From: Arthrobotrys musiformis
Taxonomy: Eukaryota > Ascomycota > Orbiliomycetes > Orbiliales > Orbiliaceae
Length of the DNA stretch: 64,000 bases
NCBI GenBank assembly: GCA_036971715.1
Contig: JAVHJL010000004.1
Location: 62,001-126,000, forward strand
Reading direction: 5' to 3'
Shown in pieces: positions 36,398-49,216 of the stretch. The stretch's first letter is position 1, and each line of letters starts with the position of its first letter. Both the position numbers and the translations under genes were made by a program. Under the pieces are notes generated by a model. It saw only the letters and a program-made list of their open reading frames with translations. It was not told the DNA's origin and did not search any database.

Positions 36398-37917
36398 TGT
36401 GAATGTCGATGTTGAACTGAGTGTGAACGATATAATAGTTGGTTGATTGAGTCCGTGAGGGCGATGATGTATTTGTATTTATTTGCACTCGACAGAGAGA
36501 AATTTCTTTCCTTCCTTGTCTTTCCTTGTCTTTTATTTCTTTTCCAGCCGGAAACTTTACAAGCAATAGAGTTCCTAAACGAATGGTGTGGAAGGCTGGT
36601 GAGCGGATTATGTGTTGCGGGGAGGTTGGATTGTTGAATTATTCTGTGTTGTCGACGTTATAAAACGAGTGGACTTGTTGTCTTCAACTTCAGAAGAAGC
36701 AGCGAGTGACTAGAAGCTATTTGGTATGATGGTTTTTTTTGGATGAACGAGGGGAGGGAAAAGGGGGAGCGGAAGGGGAGAAGTACAGCGAGAGGCTTGT
36801 TCTTTTATACAAGATACTCTGCTCCGTTTCTACTAGCTAGTAACATATACTATCGAGAACGAAGGCCGGAACTAGAACGAGGGGATTAATGTCCAATGTA
36901 ACCAAATGCGACAGACTATACGAGAAAATGCGATATGGTATCGTGCTTCTCCGGCCGGGGGCAATAGGAACATGAACATTATCGTCATACAATCCAATTT
37001 TCTTCCCGCAATTTTGGTGCGCGGGCAGTGGAACGTTCGAACTCGAACCTTTCCTCGCATTCGATTCGTTTGAATGGAACGCTTCTCCCCGGCCCAACCG
37101 ATTTCCATTCCAAAGTTAGCGCAGCTGCATTCTCTCATTGGCATGGTTGAAGTAGCATCCGGACCCATTTCCATCTGTGGGCTCGTCTGTTCTGTGCTAC
37201 TATTTTTGCATGAACAATCCGATTAGTGATACCTCGCAGGCCACCAGTTTTCGCCGAGGTCATGAGGTACCTTTCGCCACCCCATTATCATCGGCCGAAC
37301 TGAGTCGATGTGACGACACCGGTCCAAGCTGGCGGGAAAACGGTCCTCCCCTCACGTTACCATGCACTGAGTTAGACTCTTTTCGGGTTGTGTCTTGTCT
37401 TGTCTTGTTCGCAGCAAACAAAAAACAAAACAAAAAAGAAAGCTGTCTTGTCTTATCATCGCCCAAGCAGAATTTTTTTTATATTGAGGTTACATTCGTC
37501 GCGCAGCACCAGCCAGGATTTGGCTTTTCCCCACGCTTCTTAGTCATGTCTCGTCGAATCGAAGCGAGTTCTTTCTTGACTTACCTGCAGGACAACATGC
37601 ATTAGCTCGCCAGCCAGTGGTTCCCTACTCAAATGTTCTGCCAATTTTCGACGTCCTTGCAAAGCAACTCCACTATCGAAACCCGTATACACATATTTAT
37701 GAGGGTGAAAGGCTGCATGCCCGCAAAAAGCTTGTCGCGCAAGCAAAAATGGTAAATGTTTAAATGCTGCGGGAAATCTAATAGTCCCGTTTGATGTTAC
37801 TTCATTACGAGAACCCCGCTTCTTGATCTTAATTTTCTTAGACAATGCGATTACAAACCACGCCGGATTGCTAGATTCGATTCGAATTCCGCCGGCCGGT
37901 GGAAATATTCAAGGTCG

Positions 37918-37949
<32 letters not shown>

Positions 37950-39724
37950 GTCGCACTATCTGGAATACATACCTGGGCATTTAACGTGGTCATCAGGTGG
38001 TATTGATATCATAACGTTCGAGAATAGCTTGGTTGGACGTTGGGACTGATCGCTTATGGTTTAGTCAGGGACATTCATCAAATTATTCATCAATCTCTCT
38101 CATCCATGTGCGTGATAAGAAGGACATAGCATCGATCTCCAGTGCAGAGAGAGTCTTTTAGTAGTCCTTGGATCAACACTTGGGCACTCAATGATGCTTC
38201 ATTTCCAGTACCGCCCTGGGTGAGGCTGGGAACGAGACCAATCGTGAGCTGATATTTCGACATCTTTATATCAGTATATTAGACCTACGAACGGCCTTTC
38301 CTCATTCATTTGAGTTTTTCAGGGTGACAATAGTTAGTCATAGGAGATAAGCTCACCAAGCTTTTGCCTCCTGCATTTCCGTTAAATTACGAAGACGGCA
38401 AATCCGCTCGAGTCCATCTGTTTCTCCTTTGTTCCTCGCTCTAACCAACTTTCAGTTCTTCCAGCCCAGGCTGCTCTGCCACCACTGGCCCCTTGATAAC
38501 TTACATAAGTCAGTAATCGTGGGTTGGCGAGTTCGACGGCCAATGGGACTACAATCCTGCCTCTTCCTGCAAATTACCTGTAATCAAACGCCCTCTCCAC
38601 GTAATCTCGACCTTAATTTCACAAAATAACCTGTGAAATGCCATACCGACGAGGAATCATCTATCAAAGAATTCTAGAATGAGCGCTGATAGGCTAATCC
38701 CCAAGCTCCTGAGTTGCAGCTAGCTTAATGCATTGTAATTGTTGGAGAGCTGACTCCCAGGCTAGGCAGACGGTTGTTTCTGTATGTCTTTGTGTTGCCA
38801 TCTTTTGCAACACCAAAAACTTGAGAGCCTGCCATGGCATCCTGCCTTCCAGCGATTATACACATAAATATATAAACACCCCTTTTACATATCCCGAGTC
38901 GGTATACGAATAAACCTTCGTTGAGTCGCATTACATTGCAGCATCTAGTTCGCTATGAAGTATTTGCGCAATTGCAAATCAATGGGTTACATGGGGTTCA
39001 CGGGTCAGTTGTAGCTAAGTAGTTATATCGCCTTTGCGAATTACACCGCCAAAGTTACGACCAGACTTGGGTATGAATTTTACCAATGTTATGTAAATGT
39101 GGAATTTCGCGAGTTCGAGCTACTACTGATTCTTAGAATACTAAGTTAAATTGATTTTAATTTTTATACCTATAATAGCCAAATGGGCCCCCATATTATC
39201 CCGGACGAAATGCTGATATTTAGAGATAGACAGACGTATACGCCCTTAAGCTAAGCTTACTGTCGACTTCAAGGATATCTATATATACCGGGCTGACATT
39301 CTACCACTTCAGCTAGGCCATGGGGCGTTGGTCGGAGGCCGAGCGAGGTCGGCATTAAGGTTCTATAGATCTAGCGGGGCCGACGGTCGATTCATGAACC
39401 GGTTTGTGCAAATGCGAACCACATTGTTCAGCCTTAAGTTACAGATCCTGACAGCTCAGCACGAGCGCGAGTGCTGGGATATACGACTGCGCGCGATTTC
39501 ACCAACAACTGCCCTACCGATACCCCGTAGATTCCCGTATATATAATATCAATATATTCAGTAGAGGGTCTGTGAAACGAAATTTCTTGACACTCCTACG
39601 TATATATCGTTTCAAGGCCTTGGGGAAAAATCGGGACCCCTGCCGACCGCGAAAGATCTAGCTATACATATACATTTACACCCCAATATTAGATATCAAT
39701 CAGATACGGATACCCCTCGAGTAC
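36398..39724. other. Intergenic spacer, 3.3 kb
   Basis: Starts with the promoter of the GPI-anchored protein. Open stretches here (the longest at 37177-37605) have no family resemblance. It holds a 29-base T run at 37921-37949. The right part, from about 38900, becomes more AT-rich. Confidence 0.55.
37921..37949. repeat. Poly-T run, 29 bases
   Basis: Uninterrupted T run in gene-free DNA. Confidence 0.9.
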
Positions 39725-39727
39725 TTG

Positions 39728-40573
39728 ATGGCGACTCTGTCAACCCTCCCGACGGACGTAAAGTACGTTCTACTTCGTACCGTCCTCTACGAGGATACTC
39801 GAGATTTTTTTGCCCTGGTTCTCGCCACTCGTGATTACTACACGATCTACCATGAGAACCGGAGGTATTTCCGTCTAATGCTCAAGAAGGACACTATCAG
39901 GAAGTTCCGGGCGCTGGGCGTGCTAGCAAGTGCGATGGCTAAATGATCTAGATATCTGGGCGGGCCCAAAGCTCAAAAGCACTCAAGCACAAGCACACTC
40001 AAGCTCTGGGCAAGCCGATCCATGGCCATGACATCCCCACATTTCAGGGGAGTTTTCCAATTCGATTTGGGTCGGATCGCACGATGTGCTCACGATACAA
40101 CATGGTCAACACGTGGTACCAAGCGCCGGAGACTTTATTATACCACAACATCCGATCGTTGACCAAAACTATAAAACGACTGGCAGTACTGTTGAGCGGG
40201 AATATTTTGGTTGCCACCTTATAATGGGTACCACCTCGAGGTAGTGTTTCGGATACTATACGAATGTCAAGGTCAATTGAGTTACCTCCGAGCCTACACG
40301 TATATACCGCGTGCGTTTTTCCTTGATGGATGGCTTTAGCTTTCGAGGGCCTGGGACAAAGGAGCGGTGCAACTGAATATCTCCAAATTCTCCCTAGATG
40401 CGGAACTTGCCGAAAGAAAATTCCAGCAAAGGAAAGGGTTTAACCTAATTGGGATATCCCCTCGAATTCGATACCTGCTTGAGAGGACGTCTACTCGACA
40501 CCCAGGTATCATATATACCTGGGAGCTCGGACGTGCTCTGTCTTGGTCTCAAATACCCCCTGCAGGCCTGTAG
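39728..40573 (+). pseudogene. Decayed F-box-like gene
   Basis: The first 73 codons from ATG 39728 (LSTLPTDVKYVLLRTV, then DFFALVLATRDYYTIYHENR) resemble the F-box-like start of a large family of fungal uncharacterised proteins, but a TGA ends the frame at 39944-39946. Coding character returns in other frames: around 40140-40205 (NIRSLTKTIKRLAVLLSG), then, after a frame change near 40205, WLPPYNGYHLEVVFRILYE and onward. That frame is cut by an in-frame TAG at 40337-40339 and continues behind it with AWDKGAVQLNISKFSLDAEL to a stop at 40571-40573. At least one frameshift and one nonsense codon are therefore present. No intron of acceptable length removes the TAG. Typical intact relatives are several hundred residues long. 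Confidence 0.6.
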
Positions 40574-40905
40574 CTGTAGATGTTTACATATCTTGGCTTG
40601 TTGTAGCATTCTTACGTAAATCACGGGTATTCTGGTTAATGAAGAAGTGTATTGGAATTCGTTTCTCGTAATAAAATGATTGATAGGGGTATAATGTATA
40701 TATCTACAAAAGCTCCATCCCATGAATAGGCGCCTGTGCGCCTAAAATGATAATAATAACACAAACCACAAAAACTCCAAACATGTTGAAAGGCTTCTCT
40801 ATTTTCAAAAAAAAAAATATGAAGTCGAAGCCCGGATGTAAAAACATCGCTCGATCCCCGCACACACCGTGGCGTCAAATACTATTTACCACCAAAAATA
40901 TAAAT

Positions 40906-42723
40906 CTAAACTTCCCGTAACTCGTGAGTTTCTCCGGAGTTAGATATCCGTGCCGGCGGCCGAGGACGTAGCCCGGTTCCGAATGGGAAAAAAGCGTCGC
41001 TAGGAATGAGCATCTCATAGAAATTGTCCTCCTCCTCTTCGACTTCGCCGGTCTCTGTCTCCCTCAAACTTATAATGCTTTTTCTGGATGACCTAGAAGC
41101 TTCTCCGCGATATGAATACCCTGAATGGCTGATACTAGATCTCGTCGGTGGTGGTAATAGGTCGCGGTCCTTATCAATAGATAGTGAGGAACCCGGTTTT
41201 GATAAAGTGGGTTCTAATGCCGCTGGAATCTCTTCTATAGTAGTTATTTTGGCCAGATTCTTCGGGTTTTCGATGGGCCGACAGAACTGGTCGGACTGGA
41301 TGGTGTCGCCTTTCATCCAGTCAGCATCATAGGTATCCTCAGTTTGAAAAGAGTCGATCGTACTATCCGCTTCTTTCTTTCTTCTGTGTTTCCGGATTGC
41401 CCTTCGACGGGGCGCAGGAGTACAGTCAGCTGGTATTTTGGATTTGTTATACGCCCATTTGAAAAAGAGGTTGGCAGTCGGCACGCAGGCTTTTTTGGTC
41501 AGTACTTATTGTCATAGAGTTCTTTCCGGGATACTAAAGGCTTACCTGTGATCATGACAATAAATATTTCGACATTATTAGAAATCCCAACAATAGGTAA
41601 ATGCCCTAGCGCTCCAGTTAGAGTTCGAACCATTAACAAAAAACCAGGGACACCCTTTTAAGCATCGCCCGACTTACATGGAAAATCGTCCCAAATTATA
41701 CCCTGGATATTAATAACAATCCCAAGACGGGCATAACCCACGGACATCGTTCTAATTATGAAATAAAAAGGGCACCATCAGTTAGCTAAGCCCAAGCCGC
41801 ATGCGCTTTTGTTTAACTTCATTTCGAAGCAACAGGGACGATGAAAAGAAAGATCTTACAGTATACCAAAGCCACAGAGAGCGAAAATTTGCCACCTCCT
41901 TCGGGTGGGGAGGTTCTTCAGTTTCCAGAGAAGGGGTACTGGTGAGAGCATGATGACAGTGTCGAAAGCGGACTGGGCGGCCATTAGTTTGATATCGGCC
42001 GCTAAGATATTAACATCGTTTTCGAGGGCTGAGACGAGGTTAAATGGCGCTTCGGGGTGTTGCGGCACTTGGAAAATAAAAGCGAAAATACAAATCACTA
42101 AAGTAAAGAACTTCCCGACGGCGAGGAAATCTATGAGGAATTTCAGGCGAGTTCTAATGGGAGAATACATCCGGCGGATGGAAATAAGTAGCGATGCTCT
42201 GCTTGTACAGTAAATCCAGATCAGGATGACATTGGATATCCCAGTGTACTATTCGAAATACCGGATTAGCATGAACTAAAGCTTTTGTCAAGCTCGAATG
42301 AGCCTTATGGCGGTGCGTTACCTTATATAATTCGAGAAGACTGTTGTATTTGATATCGTAAATGTGCCAGCCGACCTGATACTGTTGAGCTACCCATGAT
42401 AGGACTACATAGATGATCTGTCCAGCCAAGGCGAGAAGCAATAACCAATCCTCCAGGAAGAGTAGTTTCGATTTTGATGTTCGGGTTTGTTGCGTCGTTA
42501 TAACTTTCCAGGCCACTATCAAACAACTTATCGCCAGGAAGACCGTGCCTGAATAAAGATGCGCCCCTTTCAGTCGTACAGGAGGAACATAGTTGGGATC
42601 ATTAAGGGCCGGGGGCACCCTCCCAGGACTAATCGCATGCCGATTTAAACTCCTAAGTTGTCCTAGAAGGATAAGGTCCTGTACTGTCTGACCCGTCGAC
42701 AAGACCCTCGTCGACGAAGCCAT
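40906..42723 (-). CDS. Fungal rhodopsin-domain (SAT4/PTH11-like) 7TM protein
   Basis: Five exons on the minus strand: 42723-42322, 42248-41860, 41751-41678, 41606-41547 and 41489-40906, joining to 502 aa. After a short N-terminus come seven hydrophobic segments, with family landmarks FLEDWLLLLAL in helix 2, YTGISNVILIWIYCTSRASLL (shared by exons), LAADIKLMAAQSAFDTVIMLSP, KLPTRRRW-like (NLPTRRRW) in the loop after helix 5, and ETFIVM-like (NNVEIFIVMIT) in helix 7. The 180-residue C-terminal tail is acidic, Ser-rich and cytoplasmic. This is the fungal rhodopsin domain family, which includes the SAT4 group and resembles the Pth11-type receptors lacking CFEM. Some members are thought to sense surfaces or ligands; no CFEM domain is present here, so a receptor role is an inference. 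Introns are 57-108 bp. Confidence 0.85.
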
Positions 42724-45269
42724 ATCGCTACCACTGTATGAAGTCTGGTACCGCTTTCAAGATCATTCTGACTTTGATATCTAGCCCCTCTGGAATTGTC
42801 CTAGCTTATCGAATATTATGTGTTGGAGTAGGTGGTATTTCCTTTCGTAGTATTTCGTTTAGGGGCCGGACAGTCGAAATCGGTCTCGGCAAAACTTCAA
42901 AAGGTTGGTGTTCGCAAATATCCAAGATTCTATACAAAGTCGATATTTTGGTAAACAGGGAAAGATTATATGGGGAGGATGGTCCAGAGAATCGAGTATT
43001 AAGGATTATAATATTATTTGGGGCTCGACAAATTGTGGAGATCATTCCCATCTTGCATATTTTAACATGGAAGAATTCATTTTTAACAGGAACGGCTAAA
43101 ATGGCAACGCCATATCGCGCTCGGACCTAAACCCTTCGTCCAACCTAGATTTGGCGAGGATGCCATGCCATTCGTTTGCAGTGGCAGTCAAGGGTGTGTG
43201 TGAAAGGTCCCAGCTCTCGACCAGGTCCTCCCAAACTTGCTCAGGCCACTGGGCCAACTTTTGTCAACTCCACAAAACCACGGATCCCTTCCACCAAGAC
43301 CAGCGTGCATATCTGGTGATGAAGAGCATGTCGTTTGGCGAAAATCCCCTTGCTTTCCTTTAACCCGCCGACTGCTTCTCGGAAGGCATGTTTTGTGCGC
43401 TGGAATGCAAACCGAAAGATGCAGGTACTTGCATAGCCTCGAATCCAGGTACTTACGACACTTCCTTACATGCATCCTTACACTCTCCCTTCCTTTCTTA
43501 CATATACTAAGCACGTTATCATATACTGTATGTATTCACATACGAACATCGTGGAGCTGAATCTTCCAATTACCCTGCCGCAACAAGCCCCATTCCGCCG
43601 GAATATGTACGCCGAATATAAAGTTTTCCTGATAACCAGTCGTTTCAAACGCCACTATTGGAGGAGTTCGGCCGCTTTTTCGGCTGTTCCTTACATAGTA
43701 GAATGTCTGTCCAACACACTGCTAATAAATAGTACGCTAGTCAACTAATTGACATGTTGTGTCTCCACTTACGAAACTTTGAAATCCTCGAAGGTTCACG
43801 TGCAAAGCGTGGGGTATTCTACGAGTGGTTACTAATAAAATAGGCTTTGGCCGTTGTCTTAAGCTGTAGGCTTGACATTGAGAATGTCTTAGCCGGCTAG
43901 CGTATATCATCTCATCCCTTTTCGGGGATCGCGTTCGTGCCTTGACACAAGAGGTTGCGGGGTAACTACATCTCAGCTCCTCCTTGGCCTCGTTTGTGAG
44001 GGATATTTTATACAGCAGAACGCGATCTTTAGGGCAACGTGCATATGCATGTACATACATACAAAGTACCTATAGTCTCACATGTTATTGATCAGGCACA
44101 TGTTTTTTTTTTTTTTTTGTTTTTTTTTGTTTTTTTTTTCACTAACACCCCTAATTAATTGAAATCCGTTTTAGTAGGTTTCGCCGATATTGATATTGTT
44201 ACACAAAACAGTTTTGAACATATAAGTCCTAGGCGGGCAAACCTGACGGACAATGCAACTCCACGTTTTCGGATATTTTGATTCTTTTTTTTATAAAAAA
44301 AACCGTGACATTGTGTCGGAATTATTAACCTATTACCGTAGAGAAATTCCGTAGACTTGGAGGCTGGCTTGAAGATAAAGTTATAAATTTAAAGAATCCG
44401 CAGCAGACTTGAAAGTCATGGTCTAGAGACCTAACTAAAATAAGATTGTAAATATAAACCAACTTGTGTCTCCCGCACAAACTCGTAAGTCTGCCAGTTA
44501 CCCGTACGGTAATTAACACAAGCTAGCTAGATATAATATACATGCTCACAGACATGCGTATATAAGCAAGCCGACGTTCCAACATTATTCTAAAATTATA
44601 AAACCCGGACGATCAGTCTAGGCCTACATCCGTGCACGGCATAATACAACCCCCAAATCACATGCGAAGGGTTAGCCACCAGCCCAAGCCAGCTAGCTAT
44701 AACACACCACAGCATAACCTAAGCTTAGTGTTGATTGTCAATGGGCTCATGCTCTCGAAGTAGGGTCGATTCCGTAACTAGGATTCGAGGCTACCGTAAC
44801 CATACGAAATTAATCAGGTACTATGCATGCATACCACGCTGACGCCAAAGTTACCACATACTAGGGCGTATGTATGTACTTACATACATGACTCTGAAGA
44901 TACTAATATTAGATATCATACCTGGGAACGAGACTAATATCATATCATCGGTTCCCGTGTTCGAAAGTTCCCAATTAATTCTGTTACCGGTACGCATGGA
45001 TCGTAGCAAGACTATTGGTCGGGCTAGTATTTCGCAACGGCATAAATTTTAGGAAATATATATATATATATATATATATATACAGCTATCGATATATCTT
45101 GATGTGTATCAAGGCGTGTACCTCGCAATATCACGAGGAACCACGACCAATATACGCGATTAATTGGGCATCAAATTCTTTACTGAATAAGAAGCTGCGT
45201 GCCGCAAACTAGGACCACATGGCTGCCGAAAGGCAAATAACCTTAGTCTTAAATGCGCGTCGCATTAAC
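42724..45269. other. Intergenic spacer, AT-rich, 2.5 kb
   Basis: No gene is supported. It contains a T-rich stretch with G interruptions (44102-44140), an ACATACATGT-type inverted motif (44868-44891) and a TA dinucleotide repeat. Confidence 0.55.
45056..45082. repeat. (TA)n microsatellite
   Basis: About 13 TA units, about 190 bp beyond the 3' end of the LPMO gene. Confidence 0.9.
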
Positions 45270-46523
45270 TTAGGAGCATTGAGAGTAATATGCGTTAAGA
45301 ACCTTGCAGGTGGTTCCGGATGCCTGTAGGGAGGAAGGTTTGAATTAGTAAACGTTGAATACTAGGAGAGGGGCTAGTATTCTTCGGACGGGTGCGAAGA
45401 CTTACGCAAACTGTGCAGCCAGTCCATCCATTTCCACCACACTGCCCCCAGGCGGCTACGGTGCATCCGCCGCTACCCCCTGGAGTAGTGGTGGTTTGGA
45501 CGTTTGGAGTTGTGGCAGGAGTTGTGGCAGCAGTGGTAGTTCGGGTGGTGGTAGCGGCTGTGGTAGCAGCGGTAGTAGTGGGGTTGGTGCTTCCACCTCC
45601 ATTCCAGACCGCTGGGCCAGGGCAAGTATAGGATGTCTTGTCCTTGGAGGCAATATATATGTCAACATTAACGTCGGGATCGCTTCCGCTGTAGGTCTTC
45701 TGTAAATCAACTAAAGGTCCCGGGGTTCCGCTTCCACCTCCAGTGACAGTAAGCTGAGCGCATTCTGGGTAGAACTGTGGGTTGTTGGCCTGGTGGAGAG
45801 CAAGAAGTTCGTGACGGATAAGGTATTCTCCAGAGGGAAGTGCAGCTGGAATTTTGACAGTCCATTTCAAGGTATCTTGAACTTGACCCGAACCCCATTT
45901 CCCTGCACCCATTGTGCCACTGATGAGACCAACTTGGTTAATTTTGAACTATCATGTATATATTTATTAGCTGTCTCGCTGACGTGATTATAAGTTGCCT
46001 AGTATTTTACCCAAGCGGTTCCAGTGCCAGTCCACCCATTACATCCACCGGAGGGGCACTTGGCCATGTATACCATGATGCAACCTTCTGCATGTGTCCA
46101 TTGCGACCAAAATGCTGTGATGTCTGAACCAGCAGCGACGGTGGCGGTCTTGCCAGTACCAGTAACGCCAGCGTTATTACACAGGATGTTGATTTTCTAA
46201 ATGTGAAAGTTTGTCAGCTGAGCTTACAGGTCTAGAGGGTCCCTATACTGGTTCTCAGTACAGTACAAGCAATACTTACGCCCAAGTCTGCGATGAAAAG
46301 AGGGTCGTATGACGAGTACTGCCTTTCAATGGACGACTGGCCGCTAGGAGATTGGTATGGTTGCCAGCTATAGAAATTCAGATTAACAGAGCTCTTTTGA
46401 AAGTGTTTAGAAGGCTCTGGGTGTATACCCTGCGTATGTTGTCCCGCCGATATTATAAGATGTAACACCGCCGTGGGCGCTGACTGTCGAAGCCAACAAG
46501 GCCGCAGCTACGATATACTTCAT
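45270..46523 (-). CDS. AA9 lytic polysaccharide monooxygenase with CBM1
   Basis: Five exons on the minus strand: 46523-46429, 46367-46280, 46196-46011, 45948-45406 and 45323-45270, joining to 321 aa. The signal peptide (residues 1-16) ends so that His17 becomes the mature N-terminus, as the copper brace needs. The second copper histidine is H96 (WTHAEG), and the axial Tyr is Y183 within QFYPEC; R168-H169 fits the conserved outer-sphere RHE. A Thr/Ala-rich linker (about 235-280) leads to a complete C-terminal CBM1 (283-321) with WGQCGGNGWTG and YYSQC. The enzyme cleaves crystalline cellulose or related glucans oxidatively outside the cell, with copper and an electron donor. Introns of 61-83 bp all end GT-AG. 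A TATA element lies 175 bp upstream. Confidence 0.95.
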
Positions 46524-46697
46524 ATTGGAAAATATTTTACTGAATAAAAGGGTGAATTGTCGGAAAAGAAAGGTGGTTCCTAGATAAATCTCGACAGATC
46601 ACGAAGCTCCCGGGCTCGTTACAGTGACATATATGCTCAAATAAATCGGAGAGAAAATGTGGAGGAGGCTGCATTCGACTCAGGTATCGAGGGGCCA

Positions 46698-46704
46698 TTT
46701 TATA
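46698..46704 (-). promoter_or_regulatory. TATA box of the LPMO gene
   Basis: TATAAAA on the minus strand, 175 bp before the LPMO ATG at 46523. Confidence 0.45.
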
Positions 46705-48477
46705 ACCTACACTGGATGCGCACAAAATCCGGGAACATACTATACTGGCTACTAAATTAACATTCCGGATAACCGTGATCTAGAGAAATTATTCATTATA
46801 ATATATCGTCATTAATGAAAAACTTTGACGTATTTGTTTCATGACAAATCTGGGTATGCATCAGGAGGTCCACCAGCCGCAGATTCCCGCTGGCATTTTC
46901 CTTGATATTTTGTACTTGTATGGATGTCGTGGCACTAACGAGATGTGATGGCTGCATTTCAGCGCCCCCGGGCCGACGGTGATTGCATGTATAGTCCGGC
47001 TGGGTGTATAGAAGTTACATATATAAGGTCAAAGCGAGTCATGTATAGAACGATTGTGCCGGTCTTGAACATCTAAGTAATACTCCTACGCCAGTTTCTA
47101 CATCATTCCCAGATTTGAATTCAACCCTTAGGGCATTATAAAATCTATACTAAAGTTTCTGCTCCGGATTTCACGGTATATGTATATATGTGGTGATTTG
47201 ATTGTATTTAACTAATCATGTTTACAATCAACTAACCAGTGCTCCGGAGACCTAGACCTCGAGACTGACACACAACATATATGCATATATGCATATGAAT
47301 GATTCGAATATTTGTCCAGCAGCCGCCCCTCCGAACCAAGCTGGTAAGTTCAGTATCAAGGTAACCAAGCTCTCGCCTGATGTCTTTACTTCCGGCCCTA
47401 AATTTTAAAAGTCTAGCCCCCATGACCCACGTGCGGTGAAGCGGATTGTTGGAATAATATCCGGTTGTGTTGAGTTGATAGGCTGAAGGGGAGAAATGAC
47501 AAGGATCGAAGCCAAGTGTCGGGCCGTATCTCCACTGACCTTCGCCTCTGCGAAACTGCAGGTTAAAACAGACAGGGATTCCTTTTTAAATATCAATTCC
47601 GAAGAGGCGAATTCCTCGATCATATGGTAGCCCCACGCTGTTGTTCTACAAATTGCTTATGGAGTATGACAAAACAGCGGATCTTTCTGGTTAGAGCCCT
47701 CAGATCTTGAGGATAGGCGCGATGTCGAGGCTAGGTGTGATGCCTATATAATTCGTAACGGGGTTATAGGCGGGCCCTAAGTAGGTTGGGCTACGGCTTT
47801 TGGCGGATTAGTCAATGTACTCTATGAATTTATTTATTAGGACTGCACTTCTAGGTCTAGGTAGACTAGGGCTTGCATGTTAACTTGAGGGGTGAAAATG
47901 CTCTGTTGTATAGTATACTTTAGGCCGGCCATGGTGATATGAAGGCAGCTCTGTTCCAGAGTGTCAGACGTTGACGTGTTGATCCGAACAACAGCTCATG
48001 GGAATACCGAGCAATATCGGTTTAAATCTAGGTACGTATACGAGACATATTTGGATCTCCAATTTAGTTTGACAAATAATTTATATACATGTATACAGGA
48101 GTTTATTTTAAATTTCTTTGTAATGTTCTCGATCGGATGAAAGCACCAGTGCGCGCGATACTAATTCTTATGGAACCCAAGGGTTGTCGTAAAATCTTAT
48201 CTTAACCGAGCTTCAATAATTGCGAGATGGAATGCTCCGCGACAGCTATAGATATATGTAAGGGTATCTTTTTAGATTTTTCATTTGCTACATGTTGACA
48301 TGCTGTGGGTATAATACAGAATTGGGTATCTTGGGAAGTAATGGTACAGGTACAAGAAAAAAAGAGGGAATATCAAACCGACAACAGAAGACGGGGTCGG
48401 GTCTATGCAACCTTCGGAAGTCTCTTAGAAATCGGGTGACCTCAGGTATCGTAATATGGGGTATCTGAATCGAACAA

Positions 48478-48493
48478 GGGGGGGGGGGGGGGG
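48478..48493. repeat. Poly-G run, 16 bases
   Basis: Sixteen consecutive G, the only long G run in an otherwise AT-rich spacer. Its length could be a sequencing or assembly artefact. Confidence 0.85.
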
Positions 48494-48598
48494 CTACAGA
48501 ATCGGCTTAGAAGTACAACAATCCTTTGTGGGATCAGGTGAAGCCATACGAATTTAATAGGCGGTCCGAATTAATTCCCGCTCGCTGTTCCTAAGAGC

Positions 48599-49216
48599 TC
48601 ACATGGTTGGAAGCCGTACTCCCCGTCGCATAGTCCGGGGCCCCGATCTGGGGGTGGTTTTGTTGCCTTGATCACGGCATTCTTTGAAGTTATTTCCTAC
48701 TGCGCCAGTATGGGTAATAGCTATGGAATAGAGGATTAGATACATCTATCCAGCGTCCAGCACATGGCTTGGGTTGCATATATGTACGAACTTACCTCCA
48801 CAGAAGTAGGCAGTATCCCCCTTCACTGATCCGATGACGATTCGGTCTGTTTTGGGAGGTCCTCCTTCGTAGTCACCTCCCGATACGATGGGAAATTCGT
48901 ATAGTGGGTGGGCGCATTCCTTGCTAAATTCGAATCCCTCACGGTTGTTGAACTTGTGAGGGTAGTCGTTTTTGCCAACCTATATGTACGTTAGGTCACC
49001 AAGAACAACGTCTGGTTCAAAAACGCTTGGATATTCATATGATCATACAGTTGTCCCGGCTTTGATATGGTCAAAACTCTCTTCGGAAGCGGATTGAACT
49101 TGGTCAATGTTCCACTGCTGTCCTCCGCATTCAATCTCAGTAACACCATGAACCTTTGCGAACGCCGCCGGGGCGATTAGCAAGGCAAGGATCGTAAGCG
49201 GTGTTGAGCACTTCAT
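48599..49216 (-). CDS. Secreted ribonuclease, RNase T1/F1 family
   Basis: Three exons on the minus strand: 49216-49049, 48979-48796 and 48720-48599, joining to 157 aa. A signal peptide ends near residue 20 (AFA-KV). Family motifs are YPHKFNNREGFEF, YEFPIVSGGDY, DRIVIG and ITHTGAVGNNF. All T1 catalytic positions are kept: Y62 and H64 (T1 Tyr38, His40), E84 (Glu58), R102 (Arg77), H121 (His92) and F129 (Phe100). It should therefore cut single-stranded RNA after guanine (or purine), outside the cell. Cysteines at 30, 78, 116 and 132 allow two disulphides. After the usual end at C132 there is a 25-residue Arg/Lys-rich tail that T1 lacks. Introns are 69 and 75 bp; because the exons are short, the gene is easy to miss. 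Confidence 0.92.

Larger units (their letters stand above)
46524..48598. other. Intergenic spacer, AT-rich, 2.1 kb
   Basis: Between the 5' end of the LPMO gene and the 3' end of the RNase gene. Many TATAT stretches, no coding signal, and a G run at its right end. Confidence 0.6.

Noticed and set aside
37177..37605. 142-codon open frame on the plus strand
   Set aside because: No family resemblance, and it runs through A/T homopolymers and a C/T-rich promoter-like region.
48599..48796. First impression that the RNase T1-like protein lacks its last catalytic His and would be a dead RNase effector
   Set aside because: Splicing of the 75-bp intron at 48721-48795 brings in the third exon with ITHTGAVGNNF, restoring the His.
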